DNA from: Phellopilus nigrolimitatus
Taxonomy: Eukaryota; Basidiomycota; Agaricomycetes; Hymenochaetales; Hymenochaetaceae
NCBI GenBank assembly: GCA_021029095.1
Contig: JAJOHG010000044.1
Location: 186,001-250,000 of the forward strand
Direction of reading: 5' to 3'
DNA: 64,000 nt
This document shows, piece after piece, positions 11,992 through 29,035 of this stretch; positions within the stretch are counted from its first letter, which is position 1; each line of letters opens with the position of its first letter. The notes below the pieces were generated by a model. It worked only from the letters and a program-made list of their open reading frames with translations, had not been told where the DNA came from and searched no databases. The position numbers and the translations under genes were made by a program.

Positions 11992-13979
11992 CGCTTGATA
12001 TATAAACAGACGGTATATTTAACGCCGACTCGGATACTCTGCCTTATCATACAGCAGTATTGCTAATTATCTCTACAACTTCTTCATACTTATTCGAGAC
12101 AGAATTTCTGATTCATCTTCAGTGTCTTAGACTTACCATGTATCCATTGCACCTTTGTAATGCCCATCTAGAACATCATCATCAGAACTCATGGAATTGA
12201 TACACATAGGAGATTGTAGAATAGAAGCTTTTGTAAACTTGGATTGTATGTACTTGCTACTTATTACGATCATGTTCAATGGATCCCCTAGCCCTTTCCT
12301 TCGCCAGTTTCATTCGTAAAATAGAGTGTACACTTGGCTAATGCAATCCCTAAGAATTAAGAATCAATAACCTGGAGTCACCTGCAAGGAGACGAAAGAG
12401 CGGTGATGCGAAAACCGGTGATGTCTAAATTGTGTAGAAGCGCTATGCTCTTCGCGATTGCAAATTTTGTGTGATTGATCCAGAGCAGTGCTAGCGCAAG
12501 TTATTTCAGCATCGGTTGTCGCTGGCGGGTTAAGTCATAAATCTGGTGAGTCATGATCGGTACTCCGAGAGTGCGGGGTAAAGCATTCTAGAAGTGCTTA
12601 CGGGGTAAAATAACGTTGTAAGGGTGCGAAAAGCTCAGAGGCGCCGTCATCGCGGAGAGGCTCGGGCTCCGTCAGGCCCTGTAGGTGGTTTATCGTAAAG
12701 GATACGATGCACTGATATGGGCGCTAATTGTATGGTTTCCCTGGCTTTCAAGTAAGTAACCAGTTGAGAATAAACTGTATACCGTTGTGGGCTTGTCGGG
12801 TCTCTACTACGTGCCGACCTGGCCATTGTCAAATTCGGAAGGATCGTCGTTCACATGGACACACAACGGGATTTTTTTTTATGTACCCAACTCATCTCTA
12901 ATTACAGAAACTTGAAGCTATCGAGTAAGCTGCAGCCGTGAATGTATGTGGCCAACATGATTATCGTGTTAGATTGCTAACTACAAGGCCTGGATAATTG
13001 CCGCTTAAAGTGCGAGACTGGCTGAAACCAAGGCAAGCATAATTCGATAGACCGCCACGGGATCAATTTTAGCGGTCAGTTTTCGGCGGGGTCATGCACT
13101 GACTTCGGTCTGACTATATACGGTTGAAGGAAAACAGAGCTCTCAAATCCAGAAGTGCCTGCGCGTCCTCCGAAAGTCAATCCAAGCAGAATTCGTGAGG
13201 TCAGATTTCCAGGGACAAGCGCGTAAGCTAGACGTCAGTGCCGAATGTACCGATCTTATGAAGCAGCGGACTTCTCCGCGCTCCGTTTAGTTTCAAATAT
13301 CTACTTCGGATAGATGGAAGACCGCTCAGGTTGCCTTCGAGCAGCTTCTTAGATCGTGGCTCAAGCCCGGAAGTCCCGCCACTACTTCGTTGTTCTCCGT
13401 AGCGCGGACGCAACCCGAATAAGGATCCACTCAGAGTTAATGCTCAGCCATCAGTGTGCGTTAAGCGCTAGTCCCGCCGAGGACTTCCGCAAAACATGTA
13501 GTACGCAGAGCAGACAATTGATCATCATGATTGAGAAAAGCAATCACTGAATCTCCGGAGTACAATCTTAGTTGCAAAAGAGACAAAGCAGAAACAGTTT
13601 GGAGGTAGCGGCAATACATACATTTTGTTTGCGGTATGATCTAGTCGGCACAGAAAGCGTTCGCGGAGATAGGATAACTGAAGGGTATCGTAATCGAGTC
13701 ATCACGGTCATAGCAAAGCAAATGCCTGAAACCTGGTTTGTTGTCCATTGCTTACTGAGCGCTCAAGATTAGGATTCGGAATATACGATTACGGCCTACA
13801 CTCTAAAATAAGCCCTTGTTGTGGAGAGTGAGGAATGTATTAGATTGTGCCCAAAGTACAACATGAAGAGTCCGAGTATACCAAATTGAATTTGTATAGC
13901 GTTATAAAGCAAGTTAGCTCTGTCATTATCACCCTTCACGCTCAATCTCCAGCCGGTTCGCGATGGCAAGCCGAGGGGA
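11992..13979. other. 2-kb intergenic region with no recognisable gene
   Basis: Both strands were read. Open frames are short, lack family motifs and are not joined by convincing splice sites. No tandem repeat, TE end or tRNA was seen. It lies between two gene 3' ends. Confidence 0.55.
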
Positions 13980-14864
13980 TCAGCCAGACTCGGCTTTCGA
14001 AGCAGCTTCCTGCTGCGATAGCATTCGTCTAGCCAATACGTATCAGACAAATTCATCGACACACTCAACACACGCGAACGCATAGTGAAAGGAAAGAAAC
14101 AAAGGGAAAAGACGCACTGTCTAGCAGCTAAAATCATTTGCGCCTTGCGCTCTTTCAAACTCTGCTCCCGCCTCTCCGGCGTCGCTTCCCATGCTGTCTT
14201 CCCGCCGGCCGCTTCTGGATTCTCAATGTTCGGAGTAGCTTCAAGCCGAGTTTCGAGATGGAAGCGCGATATAAGGGATGCAGATTTTGCAGAGGACGGG
14301 CCAGCGATGGCACTCGAGGTCCCAGTAGGTGCGCGGACTCCGGGCGCGACTGCTGGATGCGTGATTTGAGATTGCTGTTCAGACCGCGGGTAGACGCGGT
14401 AGTAAGCCGCGGGTGGCTATTGTGCACCGAAGAGAGTGTAAGAAGAGAGCGCGGCGACGAGAAACAATCAGAGACGTACTGCGTCGAGGTACCCACGCTC
14501 AATAATCTTGTTTGTCGTAAGCTCGACATTGCCTGTCCGGAGGAGGTCGTAACGGATGTTGTCCCTTAAGACTTGTGTGAGCGACGCGTGCTAGAGCAGC
14601 ACTCAACACGTACTTGGGCATGTCTGGGAACATGGTTGAGATGGTTTCGAGCTGAACGGCAGCGTCTCTTGCGTCAGCGGTACTACTTTTGCTCAATACA
14701 CACACCAGAACTATGCTCACCATCTCCGGAGTCACATCCTTTGGTCTGAAGCCGAGGGCGGCGCGAACTTTCTTGTCTTCGGGAGACTCGTTGCTGGCCG
14801 TCGCCCAACGTATAACAAATACGATGACAGCGAGGGCAACTACGACGTTGACGACTTCACTCAT
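13980..14864 (-). CDS. CUE-domain ER membrane protein (Cue1-like, ERAD ubiquitin-conjugation anchor)
   Basis: Five exons on the minus strand. The start MSEVVNVVVALAVIVFVIRW gives a single N-terminal membrane anchor. The CUE domain follows: PKDVTPEM, LETISTMFPDMPK (the MFP motif) and IRYDLLRTGNVELTTNKI, ending in IERGYLDAPP with the conserved LL-type ending. A proline/serine linker leads to a basic C-terminal helix (ERKAQMILAARQRMLSQQE) that resembles the Ubc7-binding region of yeast Cue1. Cue1 recruits and activates Ubc7 for degradation of misfolded ER proteins. The architecture (anchor, CUE, U7BR-like helix) supports that role, but this is inference from layout. Introns are 54-90 nt and all phases agree. 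Confidence 0.85.
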
Positions 14865-15348
14865 TGATTTTGGCTTGACCTTTAAGTTGCCCTCGTTGCC
14901 CTCGATGGTCAGAATTTCGGTCGAGGAATGACACTGATGTCGCGTGGCGGAGTATGTGTAATGTGACATAGCTTTCCATAGCGTTATATCCTCAAATATA
15001 GGGTTTTGCACTACAATCATGGAAATGAAGTAAATAAATCATCCAAGAGACCTGAAATTTTAGCATTGCATATATACGATACATACATCTAAAAAATGGT
15101 GCAAGGTGCGACTGTTGTGCCAAATAGAAAATGTGGCTCGAAATAAAGTGTGACAATTCTCCTTCTTAAATGGGGATAGGCATACTTATTTGGGTTCCTG
15201 CCAGTGAGCCTCGCGGCCGCGAGGCAAAGGCGTGGCCGACATCGACGATGAGTACCGCGCTCGACTCTTGTCTATTCTCCGTCATCATATAATTCCTCTG
15301 GCGCGGCATTTATTTTCGATCTTGTACTCTACTGCCTAATGGAACTTG
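14865..15348. other. Divergent promoter region between the CUE and NYN genes
   Basis: About 480 bp between two divergent starts. No TATA box stands out and no other feature was seen. Confidence 0.55.
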
Positions 15349-17278
15349 ATGATGGACAGAAATTCAGACACTACCACGCTCTCTCCGACCCCCTTCAGTC
15401 CTTTCTCCTCCACGCACTCATTTGGCAGTGAAGGCGGGACTTCTGACGGTGATGGATTTAAAAAATCGGATTTGGAAATGCATCTGATTTGTATTGTAGA
15501 ACCCGCCGATCTTGGACAGCTTGCAGCAGTCTTTGAAGTGTTACGCACAGAGTACCAGCCGCGCACGCAACCGCCCGCCATCCCGCGAGCCGGCACCCCG
15601 ACATCCTCCTTACTTGTCTCGCCATCAGACGGAGAAGAAGCACCGTTGATCGTCTGGTCGCAGGACAATGTAGCAGAATTCATTCCTGACTCTGCCGTAG
15701 ATTCGTGCTCGTACTCTGAAGACGAGATCGACATTGACGAAGAGAACGGGGACGGGATCGACCAGCCCTCGCTCGGTTATCTTGATGGTGTGCTCGGATT
15801 CCTCGCCACCGAACGCGCAAAATTCGCCGCACAACGCGAAGCCGGTGTGCGCGGCGGGGCGTCCTCACAGTCGCAAGCGTCAACAAGCGAGAACGCATGG
15901 CGGCACGTCATCGAACCTCGCCGCAAGCGTCGAAGGAAACGCGGAAAGCAAAATGGAACTAGCATCAGTGCGAGCGGGAGTGGTAACGCAGACGGCGATG
16001 CCGACGCGGAGGGTGCTGTGACGCCCGTAGGAGACATGCTAGACAATTCGTCGTCGGGCGAGTACTGGTCGCACGGAAAGTCAATGCCAGCGACGCCTCC
16101 TCATGGAACAAGCCTCCGTCTGCGTAAGATTAACGGAAAAGGCAAGGAACCGATGACAGTCACTATTCCCGGCACATCCTCGACTATACCCGTTCATCCC
16201 AAGCTCTCGCACAGCCGATCGACGCCCAGTCTGCGTGTAACAATCCCTTCACCACCGGATGCGCGTGTGCTTCGTCTAAGGACTCTCGCGACAAAACTGC
16301 GTATGCTTTTCGTGGAGGATGCTCGGACGCTATCTTCCGTTCTGTTGAACGATGTGCCCGAAGAAGACGGCTTCATCGACCCACGAGGTACGGCCACCAG
16401 AAGGCGATGATACTCTTATTCACGTTTTCATTGACCAGTATGTAGTCTCTTTCCTCCCCTTCCCCTGACACTTATCGCGGGCAGCTCGAATATCCTCATT
16501 GGCTTCCTGAATCACCTCCGGCGCTTCCCCGTGCACCCGTCTCGACGGTCGAAAACACACCTGTCGCACTGCCGCGCTGACCCTCGTACTTGAGCGTGGG
16601 CGACCGATCACGCGGCGTGTTCTCGCGACGTCCTCACCCTTGTACCAGCCAATGGAGGGAGCGGAGCGTCTCGGCTACGAAGTACGCGTGTATGCTCGCG
16701 TGCCAGACTTGGGAGACGGATTGGACCGGGCTGTACGCGAGGCAACGAAAGTAAAGAGGACCACGAGCGGAAGCACAAACGCAGACTCTGACCCAGGCCC
16801 ACCGGTCGCTGTTCCTAAGAGCACTGTTCAGGGACATGACCAGGGCCACTCGCGCAGTGCATCCTTGACAATGCATCCCAATGCAAGCTCTAGCTCTAGC
16901 TCCATCGCGGGCATGAGCGCGGCCCGGGTCCGATACCGTGAGCAGGGCGTGGATGAACTACTGCAGCTGAAATTGCATCAGGCGCTCGCGGACGCAGACA
17001 CACCGCCACCAACCGGGGCAACGATTGTGCTCGCGACAGGCGATGGGAACGCCGGACAGTTCAATGCGGATGGTTTTCTCGGTGCAGTGCGCACCGCTCT
17101 GCGTAAGGGCTGGCGCGTCGAGCTGTATGCGTGGGAATATGGCCTGAGCCGGGCGTGGGCAAAGGAGTTCGGCGGTGCTTCGAGCGACGGCAAAGGCCCT
17201 GCAGTCGAAGGCCCGTACGGTGATCGTTTCAAGATCATCGGTCTCGAGAAGTTCGCACAGGATCTGCTGGAGATCTGA
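15349..17278 (+). CDS. NYN-domain protein (putative RNase-type fold), with two apparent single-base frameshifts
   Basis: The N-terminal half is a low-complexity region: acidic run EDEIDIDEENGD, a basic patch RRKRRRKRGK, and phosphorylatable serines. The NYN (PIN-like) fold follows: LIHVFIDHSNILIGFL across an intron at about 16439-16484, then LERGRPITRRVLATSSPLYQ, LGYEVRVYARV, a low-complexity insert, YREQGVDELLQLKL and IVLATGDGN. Acidic residues are in the places expected for metal binding (IDHSN, VDE, GDGN). NYN domains of the MARF1 type act on RNA. The reading frame shifts twice: near 16386-16389 between DPRG and PPEGDD, and at 16570 where an extra T lies in CACTGCC. Removing one base at each restores the conserved order. 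These are likely assembly errors, though a decayed gene cannot be excluded. Confidence 0.72.
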
Positions 17279-18144
17279 CTTATAAGTAACTGATGATTTG
17301 GTGCGAGGGAGTATGAAGACCAAGATTACGTTTTTAGTGAGTTGCACATACTTATGCATACGTGTTACGAAAGAATGGTTCATTGTACAGTAGGCATATA
17401 ATGAGGTATTGTATGGAAGTAAATTTATGACAGTAGTTTTCACCTGACCTTTTTTTTGTCGCGCAGTAAACCACTGGGGACTCCAAAAGAAAGAAAGCTC
17501 AATACCAACCACTCAGCGAGTAACGACAACCAGCAGCGTTGCAGTTTAAGTTCCTTGGCGTGCGGCACTTTTGTCTTCACCTTTCTTCAGAGGGAACCTA
17601 CTCGACTTCAGCGAGTAGTTATAAACTTTCTTATTCGGAAGAAAGAAGAGCTGAGTTCATATTTCAGATTATTACTTGCAGAAGGATACTTGCGTTTCTG
17701 GACAATGCGGAAAGGGGCGCCCGCCGACGTTCATTAATGATTGAGGGATACAACTGAATGAATTCAACATGCCGTAGCAGGTCCAAACGACACCTTAGAC
17801 GTTTTTGGCCTACGACTGGAAGCTTGATTTAAGACGAAACAGCAAGGGCGAACAAGAGAGATTGGACGATTAGGTCTCTTCCGAGTTTAACCTTAACATG
17901 AAAGTAAGCAAAGGTTCTACTACTCCCTGATCCGAGTCAATCAACATGAAATCCATCCATCTAAGCTAGAATAGTGACCAGCGAGCGGTGGGAAATCGTG
18001 ATAACATGGGTGTCTATCGACTATATAAAACCTTCCCCTCGCCCCGTTCTCCTTTGTCTCTCGTATTCTCAACCGCTTTCCCTCCTCTCTCATCTTCCTT
18101 GGCTGTCACTACCTGTTGTATCCCCTGTTGAGAACAAACACATC
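17279..18144. other. Intergenic region with the promoter of the next gene
   Basis: No gene is supported. The right end holds a TATA box and a pyrimidine-rich leader before the small basic protein gene. Confidence 0.55.
18022..18030 (+). promoter_or_regulatory. TATA box of the small basic protein gene
   Basis: TATATAAAA lies 115 bp before ATG 18145 and is followed by a long C/T-rich leader. Confidence 0.6.
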
Positions 18145-18713
18145 ATGACTGCGACTAAAACGGTCTCCTCATCGAGAACGCACAGTGTGTCCCGTAATGT
18201 CAATACCACCGGCAAGGTGCGCTAGTACTCTTTTATTTGTTTATTATGAGTTGCGGACAACTGACTCCGGTGCGCTTATATACGTAGCCAGCAGTTAAAG
18301 TGAATGCCACTCCCCCAAAGACAAGCGCCACAAATACTGTTACGCGTACGCACACGACTGTCCAGAAGGTCTGTCCTTGTATGTTTTCATTCTCTGTGGC
18401 ACATATTTATTCCCTTCGGCCTGTTTTTGCAATTTACCCGCACACACTACAGCATGTGGAGACGTACCGTATAACAGAACAGACCAAACTATCTGGCACC
18501 AACCCGGTTCGTGCTATTGTTGGCTCTACGTCAACGAAAAGCAATGCCGGCAATGTCAGTAAATTCACTCTATGAGCTTTCCGTTTAATTCTATTTCCTC
18601 TGCAGACACCTAGAGCAGTAAAGTCAAACCCGATGCCGAAAGCTCCCGCTCTCAAGTCTGCTGCGAATAAAACTACACCGGCGAAAGCAGCTGTGGTGAA
18701 AGCGTCGAAATAG
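18145..18713 (+). CDS. Small basic low-complexity protein of unknown function
   Basis: Four exons (18145-18216, 18288-18368, 18453-18554, 18606-18713), all joined in phase 0, give 120 residues. The composition is dominated by Thr, Lys, Ser, Ala, Val and Asn. There is almost no acidic residue and no hydrophobic segment, and the C-terminus is a Lys/Ala/Pro stretch (TPAKAAVVKASK) like the tails of chromatin-binding basic proteins. I do not recognise a family. A strong TATA box and C/T-rich leader upstream, and clean GT-AG introns at every junction, argue that it is a real and perhaps highly expressed gene. A nucleic-acid-binding role would be a guess. Confidence 0.6.
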
Positions 18714-19669
18714 TATTTTGATCTGCGAGATATGCTTCGGCGTCTCTTCTGTGAGGCGCAGACCCCTCAGCATCAGCCTTTTGCGAGGTTCCACATCGAC
18801 TTTATCCTGCTCTTTTGCAGGCTCATCGTATTGTCGATCAGACCTTCCTCTTTTGTATCCATCGCGACTATGCCGAAGGCGAGATTTGGAAGTTAAGCCT
18901 CGACCAATATGTAGTATCATGCCCTGTGTCACCGGTGTAAATATTTTGGTCCTTTACATTCGTACTTTTGCGTGGAGGAATGGGTCGACTATACGCCGTC
19001 GATCATTGCTGAGTTGCGAAGTGGACGAGACGTCCTGCTATACGTATGTACATACGATTTCTAATACCGGGTCATACGATGCGTTATATTGGCTATCTTT
19101 TCGAGCCCACATTCCATTATTCATCAACCCGTCAACCCTCTTTTTTTCCATTGTACCCTGCGCATTAGGAGGTGCCGAGCTCATAAGAAGAATATGCACT
19201 GTGAACGCAAAATTACACACATTGTTTAAATATGTTTAGAAGATACAAGATATGCGTTCGTAACAAAACGTCACCTCGTACGTCTCCGTGGTCCACTTTG
19301 AGCCCTGGACCGAACCCAGTTTCGAAGAACAGCCTTCAAAGAAAAGAAAGAAAGAAAAGAACCGGAGACCGGCGATATAGATTGCAATAATAATAAAGAC
19401 TGCGGCGAATGATAACGTACAACAGAAGTCGTGTCTTGCGTAAACATGTCTTTGATTTAGTTTCTAAGACTTGTCCCAGCGAAAAGTCATAGGCAGTCTT
19501 GGACTGCTTATTTCAAGGTAAAAGTGATAGAAAGTCGCGAAGGCAGAATGGTATGAGCATCAAGGGTCAGGACTGATTTTCGCGAGTATTGACCGGATCT
19601 TCACCACCCGAACACTCTGTACGATAAAATGGAGAAAACGAAAGGTTAATTACTTTGCACGCATCACCA
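18714..19669. other. Intergenic region between convergent genes
   Basis: It lies between the 3' ends of the small basic protein gene and the ferric-reductase gene. It contains a short A/G microsatellite near 19340-19360. No coding evidence was found. Confidence 0.55.
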
Positions 19670-21910
19670 TTAGAACAAGCAAAGCAAATGGAAGGCCACG
19701 CACTCTTCGTGTAACTCCACGCCACCACATGCAGAGCGCAATTCGCCATCAATGACGCGCGCGGCCCTGCGCACATCCTCGACGAGCTCGATTGGCCCGC
19801 ACACTCCAATTGCGACGCCGCGCGTGCGTTGCAGTGCTGCCGTCAGCCTTGCGAACTTCACCAGCGTCTTCGGCAGCGCCGGCCTCCCAGGGTGCACCGA
19901 GAGCGCCGGCGCGAACGCAGCAACGCGCTCTGCGGCACTCTTCTCTATCGCCTTCGCGGACGCGCGCGAATAGAAGACAGAGATATTTAGGACCACGCCC
20001 GGCACGGGAGCCATGACTTCGATGAGGGCTGAAAAGGCGGGTACGAGCGGGGCCAGGGAGCCTATGGCGCATGAAGAGGTCTTATTCAAAAACACACAAC
20101 AGAAACGAAATGTGAAAATACATACCAGCGTCTTGAGTAATCCAGACGAGTTCGATGAATTTGATCGCCGATTTGCCCGCATGCACTGCCTGGACGAGTT
20201 CCTCGGCCTGACTAAGTGCAAACGTAACACCGCTGCCCCCAGCGACGAGCATAGCAGAAGAGTAGCTCGCAAATACCATATCACCGTACCCTCCTGCATT
20301 TTGTTCCTCATTAGTACGTCTCGGGACGAGAGTCATAAAACTTGAGCTCACCATACGGCCCCTCGGCGAGCACACGCATCTCGCGTTGGGTGCTAAACCC
20401 GTTGTCCGATGGATAGTAGCCTGCGCGACCTGCGGCGTCATACAGGCGGTTCGTCCAGCCACCCGCCTTCTTACAGAGGAGCACCAACCCGTCTTCGCTC
20501 AGTAGACTCACTCGCGTTCGCGACGGTGAACGGGTGCGCAACGCTCCAGCCGTACCAACCCATCTCCATCGACAAAACCCGCAAGCGGATGTGCTGGCCC
20601 GCGCGCCAACCGGCTCTGACCATCGGCAGCTCGACGCGCGTGAGTCCGAGCTCCGGGACTGTCAGTATACGTGCGGTGGTGATGCGTGTCTTCGCGATGC
20701 GGATGAGGTGATCTAGGCTATAGATAACTATGCCGATTACTACGTATTTGACGCAGGTATTGAAATGGAAACAAATCTAGATGAGAATCAATTTGAGGGT
20801 ATGAACGAGTAAAAGCTAATGAAAGGCTCGCTCACGCCGATAAGGAGCAGAAAGATACCAATAATATGCGCAGACAGGAAGAAATTATATGCCCGGTGTC
20901 GGAAGAAACCAAGCGAAGTGAAATAAAGAATTTCAAGGCCAATTAAGCCAATAAGGCCCCAACGAACGAATGGTTCTTGGAAATTCTCATTAAGAGACCC
21001 CTCGATTGTCCATTTGTAGACTGATTATTTCGGCAAGAAGTTAATGATATCCCGAAATATAAAAGGAGTCGCTCACAGTAATATAGAGCATGTATGTTTC
21101 CAGTGGCAAAAGTGATGATACCGACCCAGCGATGTAGGAAGTTCAGCTGCTCGAATGTAAACCAAACCAAACATTAATCAATCCATGGTAAAAAAGGCGT
21201 ACCTTTTCGTACCCCATTCCGAGTAGCATGCCCACGAGATTGTTTTTTGTCCCCAGGGCGATGGCGACAGGGACCTGCGAGGCGGAGATGAGCCCAACAC
21301 GAGAGGGGTGCGAAAAAGGGTTTCCGTCATCAAGGAACGTGACGACGACAACTCCGATGAGGTAGACGATCTTGATGATGAACTTTCCAATCGACAGGCC
21401 CGGTATGACGGGATACGAAAACAACTTAGAGAACGGGTGGAAGAGAGACGAGAGCGCAGGGACGTGCATAGGCGGATCAGAGCGTCTGCTTATTCGTACT
21501 TTTCCGCCCTTGTCATTGACGTCGTGCGCGACAAAGGTGTGTGACTGTGCAGAAGACTCATCTGCCATGGTCATATCCGGACGATGGTGGTGAACGCGAC
21601 CACTGGGAGGCTGCTGCGGGGTGTATCGTAGCGGGGACGAGCCTATCTTCAGGAAGATGCCCTTCGTCCATTCAGAAAGTCTACTGAAGCGACCGAATGC
21701 GCGAGGAAGACGTGCAAGGAAGAAAAGAGCAAGAACACAAAGGAGAGCGATATTCAGCCAGTAAACCAAAATCTCGTCCGAGCTTGGACTAGAGCTAGTT
21801 TGGACGGAGCCACCGTTCTTACTAGGCGCAGCAGCAGACTCAGAGGGTGTGGGCGCGGAAGCGACGACAGACAATACAATAGAGGCAGAGGGAACGACGA
21901 TGGAGCTCAT
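19670..21910 (-). CDS. Ferric-reductase-type transmembrane flavocytochrome (FRE family), one apparent frameshift
   Basis: It would move electrons from NADPH through FAD and haem to reduce metal at the membrane. From ATG 21910 the protein has a Ser/Thr-rich N-terminus, a hydrophobic segment (YWLNIALLCVLALFFLARL), then the ferric-reductase membrane domain. Visible there are GYEK joined to LNFLHRWVGIITFATG with a histidine, GNIHALYY, FRHRAYNFF and SAHIIGIFLLLIG, which supply paired haem histidines. The FAD site is HPFTVANAS. NADPH-binding motifs are LAEGPYGG, LVAGGSGVTFALS and GVCGPIELVEDV. The frame shifts by one base near 20499-20500, between HPFTVANASEST and EDGLVLLCKKAGG. The very C-terminus (after GGVELHEE) does not match the usual ending and is uncertain. 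Several introns of 45-70 nt separate the exons. Confidence 0.82.
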
Positions 21911-22690
21911 CCGTAGGCTCTATATCTCCAACGGCGAGGAGCGGGAAGCAAAGTTGCAAGACGAAGCAGGCGACCTGCGACGAGTAGTAATCGCAGGCGG
22001 GAAGACAAAGAGAGGAAGAAAATAGATATAGACACGCAGACGGCACAGATATTATATGCCGTGCACATGGTGACCGCAGAGCATAGGATAGCACGAGGCG
22101 GCTGCCCTCTGCAAAAAGATGAGGTATGCCTGCATTGCTAACCGAGAAAGTTCAACACCTTCCTTTTTTAGAAAAGCAAAGGATGGTATACAGACAGGAA
22201 TGCGCTACGAGGGTGCAGATTTCCAAGTATTTCGTGCATAGCAAAGCAAAGCAAGTCCCAGTCCGTCTTTAGGCTGTCACGACTGAAGACTCAACCATGT
22301 TGCCGACGTTTTCAGAAGTTAATAACTCGATATTGTTTATTTCCGGATCCCTTCTAGATGCGCGACCTCGAGAAAAATAGGGGAGAGAAGGACGTACAAC
22401 AGGCGAAGCACTTCAAGCAGGGCAACGCGATGTAGGCGTGGTCAATCGTCACGCGTTTGCATCGCGGATTGCACGTGTTTTACGTAACACGACTGTCACC
22501 CCGACACCTTTGCATTTGGCGCACAAAGTACCTATGAGTGCCGACGTTTTGCAAAAAATGCATCTTCATTGCATCCCGTATGAACCTATATTTCCTTACA
22601 TAATTACTTTCTATTTGTCACAACACCAGGGGTACAATCTAAACCAAGATTTAGAAAAAAAAAAAATAGAGAATATAAATCGCATGCAAA
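21911..22690. other. Intergenic region between the ferric reductase start and the ARO1 3' end
   Basis: No gene is supported. It has an AAAGC microsatellite near 22240 and an A-run near 22655. Confidence 0.55.
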
Positions 22691-27751
<5,061 letters not shown>

Positions 27752-29035
27752 GCTAGACGTCGAGCTCGCTGTCGGGGCGTTAAGGGCGATCGAGACCGAG
27801 TGAGCCTTTTAAATCCGATTTTACCGAGTGAGGGATTATGTAATATCACGGATTTCTCTCAGACGCGGTCTCCTCGCACTCTTCGCAAGCAAACTGAGTT
27901 GAACAACGAATGTGCTTCGCCGCTGTTCGTTGGACATGGCAGAGTTGCGGTCGTCGATGTCGGACTCGGCGGCACAGCATTTCGGCATTCTTGGATCGTT
28001 ACACTTTGACGGCCGCTTGCTCCTCCGCATCGAAGTTCGTTGTTGTTCTCACTGTCGGTATGAGTCTATAGGACGTAGCGGAGTTTCAGAAGGACTGCCC
28101 TCGTCGATACGGCTCGTTCCAGTTACTTTGTTTTTACTGCTAGTAAGGTCGAACGTGATGTGACTAGGGCGCCTTATTAGACGTGTCTTATGTAAACTCG
28201 AAATCTCAGTGCTCACCACATGACCTCTTTTTCTCTTTTTCCCTTGCCTGAGCTCACTCGGAGATATATCCTCCCATTCGACCGCGCCCCCCATTCTGTG
28301 GGCACTGTCCAGCCTCGCGCAAACTCCCTAAGCTCCCACTACGGTCACTCTTTCGCCGTCCGTAATTTTGTCAAATTTCAAGACGGCCAATCGACTCTAC
28401 CGTACTCAGTGTAATGATGACTAAAATCCAACGCCAAATTGATAAATGGAGAAGAGGGCAGATTCTGAACATAGGATACATATGTCTGCCAATGGTTGAT
28501 CGCTCGATCTTTCAGAGTGTCTATGCCTAGTCCCCACCTGTACCGAAGCTGCAATCATGCGCATTGAGAACAAATGAATTCACCTAAAATCGTGTTCAAC
28601 GCAGCAATTATTTATTAACCCCAATTATCTTGTCTCGAAACATGGGGAAATAAAGTCATCGATATTTTCAGAAAGAAAAGTCCCAATAAAAAGTTCCTCA
28701 AATTCCGTTGGCCAATCACACACCAATTCGTCCGACAGGTCCGCTCCCCGTCAGCTAGCCTAAACTCTCCGAGCTCGCATTCCATCTGTCCACTCTTTCG
28801 CCGCCCCTACGTTATTTTATTCAACACGCGCTGGCCTCGGTTTGACCGGAGGCAGTCATCTTCCAATAGCATCACTCTAAGAACTCCAAACAAGAACGCG
28901 ATCCAATCATACATTTCGGGAATAAACTCAAAATGAGCAAAATTAGCCTTGATGTAAAAGCCACGCCGGACCGCTGTGCTCGACTCCTCCGGTGTCTGTC
29001 TTCAAGTCGTCCTTGTAGTCGTCCTGCAAAAAATA
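27752..29035. other. Divergent promoter region of ARO1 and the NADH dehydrogenase gene
   Basis: 1.28 kb between two divergent starts. It holds two similar, diverged blocks at about 28321-28374 and 28762-28825 sharing CACTCTTTCGCCG and flanking AAACTC and AGCTC, and a GGCCAATC box near 28708. No coding evidence was found. Confidence 0.5.

Noticed and set aside
18718..19239. 173-codon plus-strand frame after the small basic protein gene
   Set aside because: Composition is not protein-like, with Cys/Arg/Ser bias and no motif. It begins right after the stop of the upstream gene and is likely 3' flank.
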